The notes under the pieces were generated by a model that was not told the origin of the DNA, did not search any database, and saw only the letters and a program-made list of their open reading frames with translations. A program made the position numbers and the translations under genes. From assembly GCA_902490055.1 (NCBI GenBank), contig CABUCP010000227.1, positions 1 to 5,883 on the forward strand: a DNA stretch of 5,883 nt, written 5' to 3'. Below, piece by piece: positions 4,866-5,883 of this stretch. This DNA is from an uncultured Klebsiella sp. (GTDB lineage Bacteria; Pseudomonadota; Gammaproteobacteria; Enterobacterales; Enterobacteriaceae). Positions within the stretch are counted from its first letter, which is position 1, and each line of letters begins with the position of its first letter.

Positions 4866-5783
4866 ATGTCAATGCCGCCGCTGTATGCGCTTCGCGCTTT
4901 TGAAACCGCCGCCCGTCTCGGTTCGTTTAGCAAGGCGGCGCAGGCGCTGCACGTCACGCCTGGCGCCATCAGCCGCCATATTAGCACTCTCGAGAGTTGG
5001 TTTAGTTGCCAGTTGTTCACCCGCCATGGTCCCAAAATCACCCTAAGCGCCGCAGGCGCGCAGTTGGCCTGGGCATTAGGCGAACACTTCGCCGCCATTG
5101 AGCAGGCCTGTCAGGCGCTGCGTCAACAAACCGGAAAGCTGCGGCTGAAAGCACCATCAACCTTAACCATGCGCTGGTTACTGGATGCATTACAGCAGTT
5201 CCGCGGGCAGCATCAGCAGCCGGTGATTGAGATGAGTAGCGTGTGGATGGATCGTGATAGCGTTGATTTTACCCGCGAGCCCTATGACTGCGCGATCCTA
5301 CTGGGCGACGGTCACTTTGGTGAAGAGCTCGAAGTGCAACTGCTGTTTGCAGAATGGTTAATCCCGCTTTGCGCGCCAGGAATGCTGGAGGCGGCGCAGC
5401 GCGATTTGTCCACCTGCCCGCTAATCCACCCCACCGCCGATCGCCGTGACTGGCAGCGCTGGCTCCAGGGCTGCGGGCGTTCATCCCCAGCAGGCATGGC
5501 GCAAGGTATCGTTTTTGATACGCTTGAACAAGGCAACATGGCGGCGATGAGCGGCCACGGCGTGTCGGTGGGCGACCTGTTACTGAGTCTGCAGACCATT
5601 CGCGCCGGGCTGCTGGCGACGCCCTTTCCTGAGGCGGTCGCCACCGGCGAGGGTTACTATCTGGTGTGGCCGAAAACAAGCCTTAACGGCTCAGCGATCG
5701 CGCTGCTGCTGGCGTTTTTGCGCCAGCAACTTCCAGGACCACCCCCGCTGGATATCTTTAGCCTGGTACCCTCTGCGCAGTAG
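4866..5783 (+). CDS. LysR-family transcriptional regulator, GcvA-like
   Basis: DNA-binding regulator of 305 residues, normal LysR length. The N-terminal winged helix-turn-helix (residues 5-64) starts PPLYALRAFETAARLGSFSK and continues AAQALHVTPGAISRHISTLE, typical of the GcvA branch. The effector-binding domain runs from about 92 to 290; RRDWQRW (193-199) and GVSVGDLLL (232-240) match the style of GcvA (RRDWQ; GVALAN). A charged linker helix lies at 65-90. Three starts are possible in frame: GTG 4863, ATG 4866 and ATG 4872. ATG 4866 is chosen provisionally, since no clear Shine-Dalgarno distinguishes them. It diverges from the LysE-type exporter, which it probably controls along with itself. 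It is not GcvA itself, judging by sequence and context; its effector is unknown, perhaps the exported amino acid. Confidence 0.92.
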   Translation: MSMPPLYALRAFETAARLGSFSKAAQALHVTPGAISRHISTLESWFSCQLFTRHGPKITLSAAGAQLAWALGEHFAAIEQACQALRQQTGKLRLKAPSTLTMRWLLDALQQFRGQHQQPVIEMSSVWMDRDSVDFTREPYDCAILLGDGHFGEELEVQLLFAEWLIPLCAPGMLEAAQRDLSTCPLIHPTADRRDWQRWLQGCGRSSPAGMAQGIVFDTLEQGNMAAMSGHGVSVGDLLLSLQTIRAGLLATPFPEAVATGEGYYLVWPKTSLNGSAIALLLAFLRQQLPGPPPLDIFSLVPSAQ

Positions 5784-5792
5784 CGTTTACCA

Positions 5793-5883
5793 TTACATGG
5801 CGTGCACCGCCTCAATAACCAGGTAGCCCATCGCTCCCCACATAAAAATAGACACCAGCGAAACATAGACTAATGCGCGAATA
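5793..5883 (-). CDS. C-terminal end of an unidentified membrane protein (partial)
   Basis: An open minus-strand frame enters at the right edge and gives 29 residues, beginning IRALVYVSLVSIFMWGAMGY and ending EAVHAM, then TAA. It is one hydrophobic helix with a short polar tail, so the gene is most likely a membrane protein ending in a transmembrane segment. No start with a ribosome binding site is visible in the window, so the gene continues beyond it. Its stop lies only 9 bases from that of the convergent regulator gene, with no terminator between. Too little is present to name the family. Confidence 0.5.
   Translation of the reverse strand, partial: IRALVYVSLVSIFMWGAMGYLVIEAVHAM

Noticed and set aside
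5269..5679. Minus-strand open frames inside the LysR gene
   Set aside because: Arg/Pro/Ser-rich translations typical of antisense frames; the plus-strand LysR domain structure is complete.

Overview
The window looks like chromosome of an enteric gammaproteobacterium (Enterobacteriaceae). The transporter, acid-shock and small membrane protein genes closely resemble Escherichia coli ynfM, asr and ydgU as I remember them. The GC-rich third positions and the long repeat-rich Asr would suit a Klebsiella/Raoultella/Enterobacter-type genome, but the genus cannot be fixed from the sequence alone. There is no rRNA, tRNA, CRISPR array, transposase or phage structural gene. I found no clear new multi-gene system. 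What stands out is a few unannotated-looking small proteins and regulatory structures around well-known genes.

Left part (1-1635): ynfM, a 12-TM major facilitator exporter, reads rightward from a GTG start at 60. Facing it on the minus strand is a probable 30-residue hydrophobic small protein (1439-1347) with an excellent GGAGG ribosome binding site. A strong stem-loop lies between the two convergent stop codons. The remaining sequence up to 1635 is the leader of the next gene.

Centre (1636-3867): an M32-family zinc metallocarboxypeptidase with all family motifs intact is followed by a stem-loop. Next comes asr, preceded by a near-consensus RstA box, a -10 hexamer and a possible 5'-terminal RNA hairpin. 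Asr is an exported, Lys/Ala/His-rich protein built of four tandem 18-19 residue repeats. A perfect intrinsic terminator closes asr, and only 12 bases after its T-run starts ydgU, a 27-residue single-span membrane protein. ydgU is therefore likely to depend on read-through from the acid-induced asr promoter.

Right part (3868-5883): a minus-strand pair, a LysE/RhtB-type exporter plus an 85-residue protein of unknown function, is coupled through a TGATG overlap. A GcvA-like LysR regulator diverges from it. The 116-base space between them holds a large interrupted dyad over the exporter promoter and a perfect T-N11-A dyad next to the regulator, which is the usual layout of a LysR regulator controlling its divergent target. 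The last 91 bases are the C-terminal end of an unidentified minus-strand membrane protein.

In E. coli K-12, as I recall it, ynfM is followed directly by asr, ydgU and ydgD. The carboxypeptidase with the facing small ORF, and the LysR/LysE/85-residue block, therefore look like lineage-specific insertions around a conserved acid-shock core.
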